53,641 nt of DNA. Source: Palleronia caenipelagi (GTDB taxonomy: Bacteria; Pseudomonadota; Alphaproteobacteria; Rhodobacterales; Rhodobacteraceae). The stretch covers positions 1 to 53,641 of the forward strand of contig NZ_VFSV01000024.1 of NCBI RefSeq assembly GCF_007004065.1, given 5' to 3'. This document shows positions 1-7,216 of the stretch, piece by piece (position 1 is the stretch's first letter; every line of letters begins with the position of its first letter). Both the position numbers and the translations under genes were made by a program. A model generated the notes under the pieces. That model saw only the letters and a program-made list of their open reading frames with translations. It was not told the DNA's origin and ran no database searches.

Positions 1-470
1 GCCCATCCTGCCAGATCTCCTGGACCAAATCCCGTCTGACGAAGAGATCGGTTCCGTGACGGCAGATGGCGCCTACGACACACGCAAGTGCCACGAGGCA
101 ATCGCTGCCCGTTGTGCCGCTGCGATCATCCCGCCCCGCAAGAACGCCAAGCCTTGGAAACCAACGAGCCCCGGAGCCATTGCCCGCAATGAGGCACTGC
201 GCGCGTCCAAATATTTGGGTCGTGCCATCTGGCGACGATGGTCTGGCTACCACCGCCGGAGCCGGGTCGAGAGCAAGATGAACTGCATCAAGCTGCTCGG
301 CCAATCCCTCATGGCCCGAGACTTCGACCGCCAGGTCGCCGGTCTGCAAGTTCGTATCGCCGTGCTGAACGGCTACACCGCGCTCGGCGCACCCATGACT
401 GTAGCCGTAAGATAGGTCCGTCCGGGGAAAGGGGAACCGCGCTCAGACCCCGATTTGTGCAACAGCGCCC
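1..470 (+). mobile_element. IS5-family insertion sequence, right part (transposase C-terminus plus right end)
   Basis: The reading frame is open from base 2, so the transposase starts before the window; it stops at 415. What remains is the C-terminal part of an IS5-type DDE transposase. The catalytic Asp lies in ADGAYDTRKCH and the catalytic Glu in SRVESKMNCIK, with the usual tail LNGYTAL before the stop. About 40 bases after the stop (about 449-470) is a sequence whose complement contains TGTTGCACAAAT, typical of the terminal inverted repeat of this IS group, so the right end of the element appears intact. The left part cannot be seen. The similar IS end at 871-888 belongs to a different, oppositely oriented copy. 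The group assignment comes from memory of the family and not from a search. Confidence 0.8.
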
Positions 471-532
471 CATAAAACTGAAAACAGCTGTCTAAACCCT
501 ACGACTGGACCCCATTGAAACGGGGGAGATTA

Positions 533-890
533 CCTTGGCAGCCGCGAAAAGCTTTCGACAAAGCCTGTTGTTTGACGAAACAGTATACCGAAAAGCACCT
601 TCATCATGAGACAAACTTGGATCGCTGTGTCCCTGAACTCGCGCTGCCACCCGCGCCTCCCCATCGGAGCACCACGCCATAGCATCCTAGGATCAAACCA
701 GATCGATAGACAACCGCGCAGCTTTTGCGCGTCGGCCATTGTGATCAACCCAATTGAGCATCGATGGCCAACTGTACAAAGCCCAGTTTCGGGTCTTGTA
801 TCTTGTAGGCGACCAACTGCTCATACAAGTCAGCTGCCACGCTCGACTCAACAGAAGAAACCCACACCCCATTTGTGCAACAAAGCTCGG
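533..890 (-). mobile_element. IS5-family remnant: left end and N-terminal transposase fragment
   Basis: On the minus strand, 533-748 encodes a piece resembling the N-terminal region of IS5-type transposases: a WFDP motif, a short basic stretch, then AIQVCLMMKVLFG and RQTTGFVES, which are hallmarks of that family. The frame then degenerates and stops. Upstream of it, 871-888 read on the minus strand contains TTTGTTGCACAAAT, the same core as the terminal repeat of the neighbouring IS at about 449-470. It therefore looks like the left end of a second IS5-type copy that was cut off near 530. It ends 13 bases from the stop of the Lrp-type gene. It is not functional: catalytic residues and the right end are missing. 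The bases between 471 and 532 are not assigned. Confidence 0.6.
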
Positions 891-902
891 TCAGTTCAAA
901 AG

Positions 903-1364
903 CTAAAGTGGCAGTTCGGTTGTTTCCCGCACGCGCTTGAGAGCGAAGCTCGACTGCATCTGCGCGACGCCCGGCAGGCGGGCGAGTTTGCTGCGATGAA
1001 GGTTACCGAAATCTTCGCTGTCGCGCACCACGACCTTCAGCAGATAATCCGCCGTTCCGGCCATCAGGTAACATTCCTGTACCTCGGGGATCCGGCGCAC
1101 GGCGGCCTCGAAGGATTCGAGCACTTCATCTGACTGACCTGCCAGTGTGATCTCGACAAAGACCGTTGTCTTTCGCCCCAGAGCCGCCCGGTCGAGCAGC
1201 GCCACGTAGCTCGAAATCGCCCCCTCCCGCTCCAGCCGCGCGACGCGGCGATGGCAGGCGGAGGGGCTGAGGCTGACCTGCTCCGACAGTTCCGCGTTGG
1301 TGAGTCTCCCGCTCCTCTGAAGCTGCCGGAGGATTCGAAGATCTGTCTCGTCAAGGCTCAACAT
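903..1364 (-). CDS. Lrp/AsnC-family transcriptional regulator, likely regulator of ald
   Basis: A 153-residue protein with the standard Lrp/AsnC layout. The N-terminal winged helix-turn-helix spans about residues 4-60 (DETDLRILRQLQ, then LSPSACHRRVARLE as recognition helix). The C-terminal RAM/AsnC ligand-binding domain covers about 65-145 (VQECYLMAGTADYLLKV). The length is typical. It is divergent from alanine dehydrogenase with 135 bases between the starts, the classical arrangement for a local activator that senses alanine or a related amino acid. The role as ald regulator is inferred from this arrangement. An AT-rich inverted repeat at 1381-1396 sits in the shared promoter region. Downstream lies only an IS remnant. 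Confidence 0.9.
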   Translation of the reverse strand: MLSLDETDLRILRQLQRSGRLTNAELSEQVSLSPSACHRRVARLEREGAISSYVALLDRAALGRKTTVFVEITLAGQSDEVLESFEAAVRRIPEVQECYLMAGTADYLLKVVVRDSEDFGNLHRSKLARLPGVAQMQSSFALKRVRETTELPL

Positions 1365-1380
1365 TTTGCAAGATCCTTCG

Positions 1381-1396
1381 AATAAATAAAATTATT
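1381..1396. promoter_or_regulatory. AT-rich inverted repeat between lrp-type gene and ald, possible operator
   Basis: AATAA and TTATT are arranged as an inverted repeat around six A/T-rich bases, 17 bases before the regulator start and about 100 before ald. Lrp-family proteins bind degenerate AT-rich palindromes, so this is a plausible site in an otherwise GC-rich region. A TATAAC hexamer at 1466-1471 could be the ald -10 box, but no well-spaced -35 was found. Confidence 0.3.
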
Positions 1397-1499
1397 GTCG
1401 ACGATCATTCATCACCAGCGTCAAATCCGCAAGACCTTTGCAAAGCTCTTGTCACAGGCCTTTGCTATAACGGCGTCAACACCAGTGGAGGATCCCCAA

Positions 1500-2612
1500 A
1501 TGAAAATCGGTTGCCCGACAGAAATCAAAGCACAGGAATTCCGGGTTGGCCTGACCCCCCCGGCCGCCGCCGAAGCGGTCGCCCACGGCCACGAGGTCAT
1601 CGTTCAGCAAGGCGCAGGCGATGGCGCGGGCTTTACGGATGACGATTACCGCAACGCCGGTGCCGGGATAGTTGATACCGCCGATGAGATTTTTGCCGCC
1701 GCCGATATGGTGGTGAAGGTCAAGGAGCCGCAGGCTGTCGAGCGCAAGATGCTGCGCGAGGGTCAGCTCCTGTTCACCTATCTTCACCTTGCCCCCGATG
1801 TACCCCAGACCGAGGACCTGCTGGCCTCGGGTGCCACCTGCATCGCCTACGAGACCGTCACCGATCGCTCCGGCGGCCTGCCCCTGCTGGCCCCCATGTC
1901 CGAGGTCGCGGGTCGTCTTGCGCCGCAGATGGGCGCCTATACGTTGCAAAAGGCCAATGGCGGCCGCGGTGTACTCATGGGCGGCGTGCCCGGTGTGTTC
2001 CCGGCCCATGTGGTGGTGATCGGCGGTGGTGTCGTCGGAACCAATGCGGCGCGGATCGCCGCCGGGATGGGCGCCGACGTGACGGTGCTCGACCGCTCCC
2101 TGCCGCGTCTGCGCTACCTCGACGATGTGTTCGGAGGCCAGTTCAAGACCGGCTACGCGTCGAAGACCTACACCGCCGAGATGGTGGCCGAGGCCGATAT
2201 GGTGATCGGCGCGGTGCTGGTCCCCGGCGCCTCCGCGCCCAAGCTCATCAGCCGCGCACAGCTCTCGGACATGCAGCCCGGCGCAGTGCTCGTTGACGTG
2301 GCCATCGATCAAGGCGGTTGCTTTGAGACGTCGAAAGCCACGACCCATCAGGATCCGAGCTTCGAGGTGGATGGCATCATGCATTACTGCGTGGCCAACA
2401 TGCCCGGGGCCGTGCCGCGTACCTCGACCCAGGCCCTGAGCAACGCGACCATGCCGTTCATGCTGGCGCTGGCCGATAAGGGCTGGAAGAAAGCCTGTCA
2501 GGACGACCCCCATCTGGCTGCGGGCCTGAACGTTCATGCGGGTCAGCTGACGAACCTGCCCGTCGGTGAGGCGCAGAACCGCGACGCGGTGGAGCCGTCT
2601 GCGGTCCTCTGA
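1500..2612 (+). CDS. ald: Alanine dehydrogenase
   Basis: NAD-dependent alanine dehydrogenase, catalysing reversible oxidative deamination of L-alanine to pyruvate and ammonia; cytosolic. 370 residues, the normal length of the family. The N-terminal signature KIGCPTEIKAQEFRVGLTP is present. The expected catalytic Lys falls in VVKVKEPQ and the His in YLHLAP, and the NAD-binding glycine motif is GGGVVGTNAA. The start chosen is ATG 1500 because the protein begins MKIGCPTE as in homologues and a GGAG motif lies about nine bases upstream. The frame is open further upstream but that stretch is not family-like. It is divergent from an Lrp/AsnC gene that probably regulates it and is followed by a strong hairpin with a T run. 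Confidence 0.97.
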   Translation: MKIGCPTEIKAQEFRVGLTPPAAAEAVAHGHEVIVQQGAGDGAGFTDDDYRNAGAGIVDTADEIFAAADMVVKVKEPQAVERKMLREGQLLFTYLHLAPDVPQTEDLLASGATCIAYETVTDRSGGLPLLAPMSEVAGRLAPQMGAYTLQKANGGRGVLMGGVPGVFPAHVVVIGGGVVGTNAARIAAGMGADVTVLDRSLPRLRYLDDVFGGQFKTGYASKTYTAEMVAEADMVIGAVLVPGASAPKLISRAQLSDMQPGAVLVDVAIDQGGCFETSKATTHQDPSFEVDGIMHYCVANMPGAVPRTSTQALSNATMPFMLALADKGWKKACQDDPHLAAGLNVHAGQLTNLPVGEAQNRDAVEPSAVL

Positions 2613-2742
2613 TCGAGTTTCAGGAAAACGCCCCCTTCATCGTCCGAAGATAAGCCACTGGCTTGATGGATGGGGGCGTTGCCGTCGCAACGACGGCTGC
2701 GAAGCGGGACGGGCTGGTGTCCGCCCCCTTCAATTTAAAACT

Positions 2743-2770
2743 GGCCTCTCGCGGTGCGAGGGGCCCTTTT
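2743..2770 (+). terminator. Rho-independent terminator between ald and rpe, probably bidirectional
   Basis: A 10-bp stem (GGCCTCTCGC with GCGAGGGGCC, one wobble pair) and a 3-base loop are followed by CTTTT on the plus strand. On the minus strand the stem is followed by AGTTTTAAATT. It lies between two convergent genes. A second, longer-range inverted repeat (AACGCCCCC near 2627 with GGGGGCGTT near 2675) lies just after ald. Confidence 0.75.
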
Positions 2771-2772
2771 CG

Positions 2773-3441
2773 TCAGATCGCGGCGCGGATCGCGGCCATG
2801 TTCTGGCCGTAGATCTCCGGCTGATCCACTGACCCGCCCCGGAACACGGCGGAACCTGCGACCAGCACATCTGCACCGGCCTCTACAACGAGGGGCGCCG
2901 TGGTGGGGTCCACGCCGCCGTCGATCTCGATATGCACCGGGCGGTCGCCGATCATCTGGCGCAGGGTGCGGATCTTTGCGGTCATGTCGAGGAACTTCTG
3001 CCCGCCAAAACCCGGGTTCACCGTCATCACGCAGATCAGGTCGGTGAGGTCCAGAAGATGCGCGACGGCCTCTGCAGGGGTGCCGGGGTTCAGGGCGACA
3101 CCGGCCTTCATGCCAGCCGCACGAATCGCTTGCAGGGTCCGGTGGATATGGGGTCCGGCCTCCACGTGGGCGGTCAGGACGTCCGCGCCGGCCTCGGCAT
3201 AGGCGTCGATATAGGGGTCCACGGGCGCGATCATCAGGTGCACGTCCATGACGGTTTTCACATGGGGGCGGAAGGCTTTGACCGCCATCGGGCCGAAGGT
3301 CAAATTCGGGACAAAATGCCCGTCCATCACATCCACATGCACCCAGTCGGCGCCCTGATCCTCAATGGCGCGGATCTCTGCACCAAAATTGGCGAAATCG
3401 GCGGAGAGAATCGACGGGGCGATCTTGATCGAACGGTCCAT
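2773..3441 (-). CDS. rpe: Ribulose-phosphate 3-epimerase
   Basis: Interconverts D-ribulose 5-phosphate and D-xylulose 5-phosphate. 222 residues, standard length. Family features read directly: APSILSADF at the N-terminus, the metal-site motifs HVDVMDGHFVPN and MDVHLM, and the phosphate-binding loops VNPGFGGQKF and EIDGGV. The protein folds as a TIM barrel in the family. The gene is the last of a leftward run iolC-iolB-aldolase-rpe, with 80 bases between it and the aldolase gene, so it may have its own signals. Its presence in an inositol-type cluster is unusual. It could be the cell's housekeeping rpe placed here by chance, or an epimerase acting on a pentulose made by this pathway; the sequence does not decide. 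Confidence 0.95.
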   Translation of the reverse strand: MDRSIKIAPSILSADFANFGAEIRAIEDQGADWVHVDVMDGHFVPNLTFGPMAVKAFRPHVKTVMDVHLMIAPVDPYIDAYAEAGADVLTAHVEAGPHIHRTLQAIRAAGMKAGVALNPGTPAEAVAHLLDLTDLICVMTVNPGFGGQKFLDMTAKIRTLRQMIGDRPVHIEIDGGVDPTTAPLVVEAGADVLVAGSAVFRGGSVDQPEIYGQNMAAIRAAI

Positions 3442-3521
3442 GGGGCAGCCTTTCCGTGTCAGCGCGTGGGTCCGCCCGTGCCATGGAGCAGGGCGGGCCG
3501 CAGGTCAATCGCTTCGACGGG

Positions 3522-4352
3522 TCAGGCGGATTTGAAGCCGCGCAGCACGCGCCGCGTGGCCTCGACCAGGGGATCGTGGGTTTCCGACAGGATCTGCACC
3601 CGGTCAAAGCGGTCCGGGTCGCGGGCCACGGCGTCGCGCAGGGCGTGGCCAAAGGCCATGCGGAGCTCAGTGCCGATGTTGAATTTGCAGATCTTCGAAC
3701 TGCGGGCGAGCATCGTGCGCTGCGCGTCGGGCACGCCGGAGCCGCCATGAATGACCAGCGGCACGTCGGTCACCGCCTCGATGGCGCGGATGCGCGCCTC
3801 ATCAAGCCCCTCCGACCGCTCCTGTTGCAGATGCACATTGCCCACCGAGACGGCCATGGCGTCTACCCCGGTCTCCCGGGCGAATCGCGCGGCTTCCTCG
3901 GGATCCGTCCCGGCCGATTCAGCGCCGCCGGAATAGCCGACAAAGCCGATCTCACCTTCGCACGATATCCCGGCGCTGTGGGCCAGTTCTGCGATGCGGG
4001 CGGTCTCGTCGATGTTCTGGGACAGAGGCTTTTGCGAGCCGTCGAACATCAGCGAGGTGAACCCGCTATCGAGCGCCTCTTGGCACTCGTCGAAGCTGTA
4101 GCCGTGATCGAGATGGGCGACCACCGGGACGCTGGCGCCCTCGGCCAGATGACGGAACATCTTGCCCAGAACCGGCAAGGGCGTGTGCTTGCGGCAGGAG
4201 GGACCAGCCTGAAGGATCACCGGCACCCCCTCCGCCTCGGCGGCGGCCACATAGGCGCGCATGTCTTCCCAGCCCAGCGTCACCAGACCGCCCACGGCAT
4301 AGCCCCCGCTCAGGGCCGGTTGCAGCACATCGGAGAGGGTTGCGAGTGTCAT
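3522..4352 (-). CDS. iolJ: Class II (zinc) ketose-bisphosphate aldolase, probable 2-deoxy-5-keto-gluconate-6-phosphate aldolase
   Basis: 276 residues of the class II fructose-bisphosphate/tagatose-bisphosphate aldolase family. Visible features are the zinc site HLDHG (about residue 80), GEIGFVG, SVGNVH (second zinc His), the phosphate loop HGGSG, and the substrate motif KFNIGTE. In the family these enzymes cleave a ketose (bis)phosphate to DHAP and an aldehyde. Next to iolB and iolC the best guess is the IolJ reaction, cleavage of 2-deoxy-5-keto-D-gluconate 6-phosphate into DHAP and malonate semialdehyde. Its start overlaps the iolB stop by four bases (ATGA), so the two are translationally coupled. 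A different ketose-phosphate substrate cannot be excluded, so the gene symbol is tentative. Confidence 0.75.
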   Translation of the reverse strand: MTLATLSDVLQPALSGGYAVGGLVTLGWEDMRAYVAAAEAEGVPVILQAGPSCRKHTPLPVLGKMFRHLAEGASVPVVAHLDHGYSFDECQEALDSGFTSLMFDGSQKPLSQNIDETARIAELAHSAGISCEGEIGFVGYSGGAESAGTDPEEAARFARETGVDAMAVSVGNVHLQQERSEGLDEARIRAIEAVTDVPLVIHGGSGVPDAQRTMLARSSKICKFNIGTELRMAFGHALRDAVARDPDRFDRVQILSETHDPLVEATRRVLRGFKSA

Positions 4353-5191
4353 TTGAACTTGGCCACCATGTCCTTGATCCCGGGGATCGTTTCCACCTGA
4401 TAGGCGTGGGTCGGCTGAAAATACTGCACCAGCGAACGCTGCGACAGGCCGCCCAGAATGGTGAAGTAATACATCTCATAGCCCGGCAGTACGCAGCAGG
4501 GATGGTAGCCGTTATCGATCACAATCGTGGAGCCATCGACGATGTGATAGGCGTCGCCGGGCCTGTTATCCTCGCGCTGGAGCATTTGCAGCCCGGAGCC
4601 GTGATTGGGCCGAAAGCGGAAATTATAGGTCTCGTCATGGCGCGTCTCGTCGGGCAGGCGGTCGGTGTCGTGTTTATGCGACGGAAAGCCCGACCAGCCG
4701 CCCTGACCGACGGTATACAGTTCGGAAACCAATAGGCGGCCCACCTTGTCATGCTGTTTCTGACCGAGGATGTGTTTGATCTTGCGGTGGGTTTTCGTGT
4801 CGTCGGAGCCGTACTGCACCAGATCGATGCCATCGGCGCGCACGTCGAACGGCTCCAGCACGGTGTCATATTTCGCCCCGGCCACGAAGACTTCGGCGGC
4901 GTCGCTGACACAGACCATCCGCGCCTTGGCGCCGGAGGGGATGTAGACGCCCTCGGGCTCGCCATCCCACACATCGACGCCGCGATTGCCCAGGCTGGAA
5001 AAGGACACGCCCTCGACCGCCACATCCACGGTGCCGGTGGCGGGCACGATGCAGGTCTCATAGCCCGGCACCTGATAGTCAAACGCCTGACCCTTCGTAA
5101 GTTTCACGATATTAAAGTAATTCAGCGGCACCCGTGCATCATCGGCATCGACGATGGCGGCGTTCTGGTTGTCATAGGGGGGGATATGCAT
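4349..5191 (-). CDS. iolB: 5-deoxy-glucuronate isomerase
   Basis: IolB isomerises 5-deoxy-D-glucuronate to 2-deoxy-5-keto-D-gluconate in myo-inositol breakdown. The 280 residues match the family in length and motifs: a double cupin with GGWSGFPSHKHD (metal-binding His residues), DETYNFRF, HIVDGSTIVIDNGYHP and YFTILGG. The start at 5191 is preceded by AGAGG. It lies between iolC (16 bases upstream) and the aldolase (4-base overlap downstream). The N-terminal half aligns less obviously to the motifs I know, but the C-terminal cupin is unmistakable. Expression is probably under the LacI-type regulator through the palindrome upstream of iolC. Confidence 0.9.
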   Translation of the reverse strand: MHIPPYDNQNAAIVDADDARVPLNYFNIVKLTKGQAFDYQVPGYETCIVPATGTVDVAVEGVSFSSLGNRGVDVWDGEPEGVYIPSGAKARMVCVSDAAEVFVAGAKYDTVLEPFDVRADGIDLVQYGSDDTKTHRKIKHILGQKQHDKVGRLLVSELYTVGQGGWSGFPSHKHDTDRLPDETRHDETYNFRFRPNHGSGLQMLQREDNRPGDAYHIVDGSTIVIDNGYHPCCVLPGYEMYYFTILGGLSQRSLVQYFQPTHAYQVETIPGIKDMVAKFK

Positions 5192-5206
5192 GGTCGGAAC
5201 CTCTTG

Positions 5207-6193
5207 TCACAGGGCGCTCACCGGACCGGGGTGGTCGGCGAGGAATTGATCGAGTTGGGCGGTTGTGGGCATGGAGGGCGCGCAGCCCGGTTGCGAGACG
5301 ACGATGGAGGCACAGGCCGAGCCGCGCAGGATCGCGTCGCGTAACTCGCGCCCCTCGGCGATCCCGGCCAGCAGCCCGGAGATAAAGCTGTCGCCCGCGC
5401 CGTTCGGCTTCACCGGCGTGACGGGGTAGATGCCGGTGTGGATCTCCTGCCCGTCATAGAAGGTCACGGCGCCTTTTTCGCCCATCTTGTAGATGACCAT
5501 CCGGCCTGCCGTCTCGGCGAGGGCCTGCGCCTTGGCCAGCCCCTTGTCGATGCCGCCCGCCATGAAGCCGAACTCCTCGTCATTGCCGACGATCAGATCG
5601 CTGGCCTCGCCCGCGCGGGTCAGCACATCTGCGGCGACCTCGGCAGAGGGCCAGGAATAGGGGCGGTAGTCGATGTCGAAAATCACCGGCTTGCCTGCCG
5701 CTTTCATGTTGTCGAACGCGCGGAAGGTGGCGCCGCGCGAGGGCTCCGCGGCAAAGACCGTACCCGCGGTGATCACCGCCCCATAAGCGGCATAGTCGAC
5801 CCGGTCCACGTCGTCTTCGGTTACCTGAAAATCCACCGCGTTGTTGCGGTAGATCACCAGCTGGAAATCCTCTATCTTGCTCTCATAGACCGCGAGCGAG
5901 GTGCGGTATTCGCCGCCGAGCGCGCGAATATAGCGGGTATCGACACCGTAATGCTCCAGCCGGTTGACGCAGAATCGCCCTACCGCGTCGTCAGAAACCG
6001 AGGTGACCAGCGCCGAACGCCCGCCGAGCTTGCACAGGCCCGCGCAGATATTGGCCGAGGAGCCGCCGAGATCCGCCCGGAAACTCTCCGCGTGATCGGC
6101 GGCGGTGCCCGGAGGGTCGGCATACATGTCCATTCCGGCCCGCCCAAAAACGACAAAGTTGTTTTCGCGGATGCCCTCCATCAGACCTGTCAT
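5207..6193 (-). CDS. iolC: 5-dehydro-2-deoxygluconokinase
   Basis: PfkB-family sugar kinase that phosphorylates 2-deoxy-5-keto-D-gluconate at C6. 328 residues from ATG 6193, which is preceded by GGGAGG at good spacing; an earlier in-frame ATG (6256) would run through the operator palindrome and is rejected. Motifs: an N-terminal GRAGMDMYAD, the substrate region DLGGSSANIC, and the PfkB signature PNGAGDSFISGLLAGI with the catalytic Asp. Unlike the IolC-DUF2090 fusions common in proteobacteria, this protein is kinase only; the aldolase function is carried by the separate gene two places downstream. First gene of the leftward operon, starting 57 bases from the operator. Confidence 0.88.
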   Translation of the reverse strand: MTGLMEGIRENNFVVFGRAGMDMYADPPGTAADHAESFRADLGGSSANICAGLCKLGGRSALVTSVSDDAVGRFCVNRLEHYGVDTRYIRALGGEYRTSLAVYESKIEDFQLVIYRNNAVDFQVTEDDVDRVDYAAYGAVITAGTVFAAEPSRGATFRAFDNMKAAGKPVIFDIDYRPYSWPSAEVAADVLTRAGEASDLIVGNDEEFGFMAGGIDKGLAKAQALAETAGRMVIYKMGEKGAVTFYDGQEIHTGIYPVTPVKPNGAGDSFISGLLAGIAEGRELRDAILRGSACASIVVSQPGCAPSMPTTAQLDQFLADHPGPVSAL

Positions 6194-6249
6194 TATGCTG
6201 CCTCCCTGCGGGTTGTCGCTTGCGCGGTGATCTGGCACAGGATAGAAAG

Positions 6250-6267
6250 TTTGCAACCGGTTGCAAA
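6250..6267. promoter_or_regulatory. LacI-family operator between iolC and the iolE-like gene
   Basis: TTTGCAACCGGTTGCAAA, a perfect 18-bp palindrome with the central CG step typical of LacI/GalR-family operators. It sits midway between two divergent starts (57 bases from iolC ATG 6193, 41 bases from GTG 6308). A near-identical copy lies at 9435-9452 before the LacI-type gene. Two matching sites at the control points of one cluster strongly suggest a common repressor. Confidence 0.85.
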
Positions 6268-6307
6268 CAAAAAGTCCGGCGACCTGAGATCTGAGGGGAG
6301 AAGCTTG

Positions 6308-7216
6308 GTGACGATCAGAATTGGGAATGCACCCTGTTCATGGGGTGTGGAGTTCGCGAATGACCCGAGAAACCCCGACTGGCGGACGGTTCTCGCGGAA
6401 TGTGCCGGGGCCGGCTATCGCGGAATCGAGCTGGGACCAGTGGGCTACATGCCCGAAGATCCGGCGGTGCTGGGTGAGGCTCTGGCCGAGCATGAGCTGG
6501 AGTTGATCGGTGGCGTGGTGTTCCGCCCGTTCCACGATCCCGAAGCTTGGGATGACGTTCTGGACGGCACCCACCGCACCTGCCGCGCGCTGCGGAGCCA
6601 TGGGGCCAGCCATCTGGTGCTGATCGATTCGATCTCCCCCCGCCGCGCACCCACCGCAGGTCGCGCCGATGAGGCCGAGCAGATGGACGCCGCCGAGTGG
6701 ACCGCATTTCGCGACCGCATCGCCGAGGCCGCGCGGATCGCGGTGGAAGAATACGGGTTGATCGCCTCGATCCACGCCCATGCAGCAGGATTCATCGACT
6801 TCGAGCCCGAGCTGGAACGGCTGCTGGATGAGGTGGATGAGCGGCTTCTGAAGATCTGCTTTGACACCGGCCACCACTCCTATGCGGGCTTCGATCCTGT
6901 GGCCTTCATGAAGCGCCATGTGGGCCGGATTTCCTACATGCACTTCAAGGATATCGATCCGAAGATCAAAGAACAGGTGATCGCCGAGCGCACCGGGTTT
7001 TACGATGCCTGCGGGCAGGGAATTTTCTGCAATCTCGGTCAGGGAGATGTGGATTTTCCCGCAGTCCGTCAGGTGCTTCTGGATGCGGGTTTCAAAGGCT
7101 GGTGCACGGTCGAGCAGGATTGCGATCCGACCCTGCCGGGCAGTCCGATAGAGGATGCGCGCGCCAATCGCGACTATCTGGAGAGCGTCGGTTTCGAGCG
7201 GGGAGATCAGGCATGA
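6308..7216 (+). CDS. IolE/MocC-like TIM-barrel protein (inosose dehydratase or sugar isomerase/epimerase)
   Basis: 302 residues of the xylose-isomerase-like TIM-barrel family (COG1082), which includes inosose dehydratase IolE and the rhizopine catabolism protein MocC. Visible motifs are IGNAPCSWGVEF at the N-terminus, YRGIELGPVGYMPED, the metal-binding residues in HAHAAGF and CFDTGHHSY, SYMHFKDID, and GWCTVEQD near the end. The start is GTG 6308, seven bases after GGGGAG; the frame is open far upstream but crosses the operator. It shares a 4-base overlap with the dehydrogenase gene that follows. With iolB and iolC divergent, dehydration of 2-keto-myo-inositol is a reasonable role, but I cannot separate dehydratase from epimerase on sequence alone. 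Confidence 0.7.
   Translation: MTIRIGNAPCSWGVEFANDPRNPDWRTVLAECAGAGYRGIELGPVGYMPEDPAVLGEALAEHELELIGGVVFRPFHDPEAWDDVLDGTHRTCRALRSHGASHLVLIDSISPRRAPTAGRADEAEQMDAAEWTAFRDRIAEAARIAVEEYGLIASIHAHAAGFIDFEPELERLLDEVDERLLKICFDTGHHSYAGFDPVAFMKRHVGRISYMHFKDIDPKIKEQVIAERTGFYDACGQGIFCNLGQGDVDFPAVRQVLLDAGFKGWCTVEQDCDPTLPGSPIEDARANRDYLESVGFERGDQA

Noticed and set aside
488-532. Inverted-repeat-like ACCCCATTGAAACGGGG as the end of a third IS
   Set aside because: The pairing is short and I cannot match it to a known IS end with confidence; left unassigned.
1449-1471. TTGTCA and TATAAC as a sigma-70 promoter of ald
   Set aside because: The spacer would be only 11 bases, too short for a functional promoter.
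1476-2537. 353-residue open frame antisense to ald
   Set aside because: High-GC codon bias leaves long open frames opposite real genes. The product has no family features, whereas the plus strand encodes a complete alanine dehydrogenase.
5438-6307. N-terminal extension of the IolE/MocC-like gene, which would give a 592-residue protein
   Set aside because: The extension is antisense to iolC and crosses the operator. The conserved start and a good ribosome binding site are at GTG 6308.
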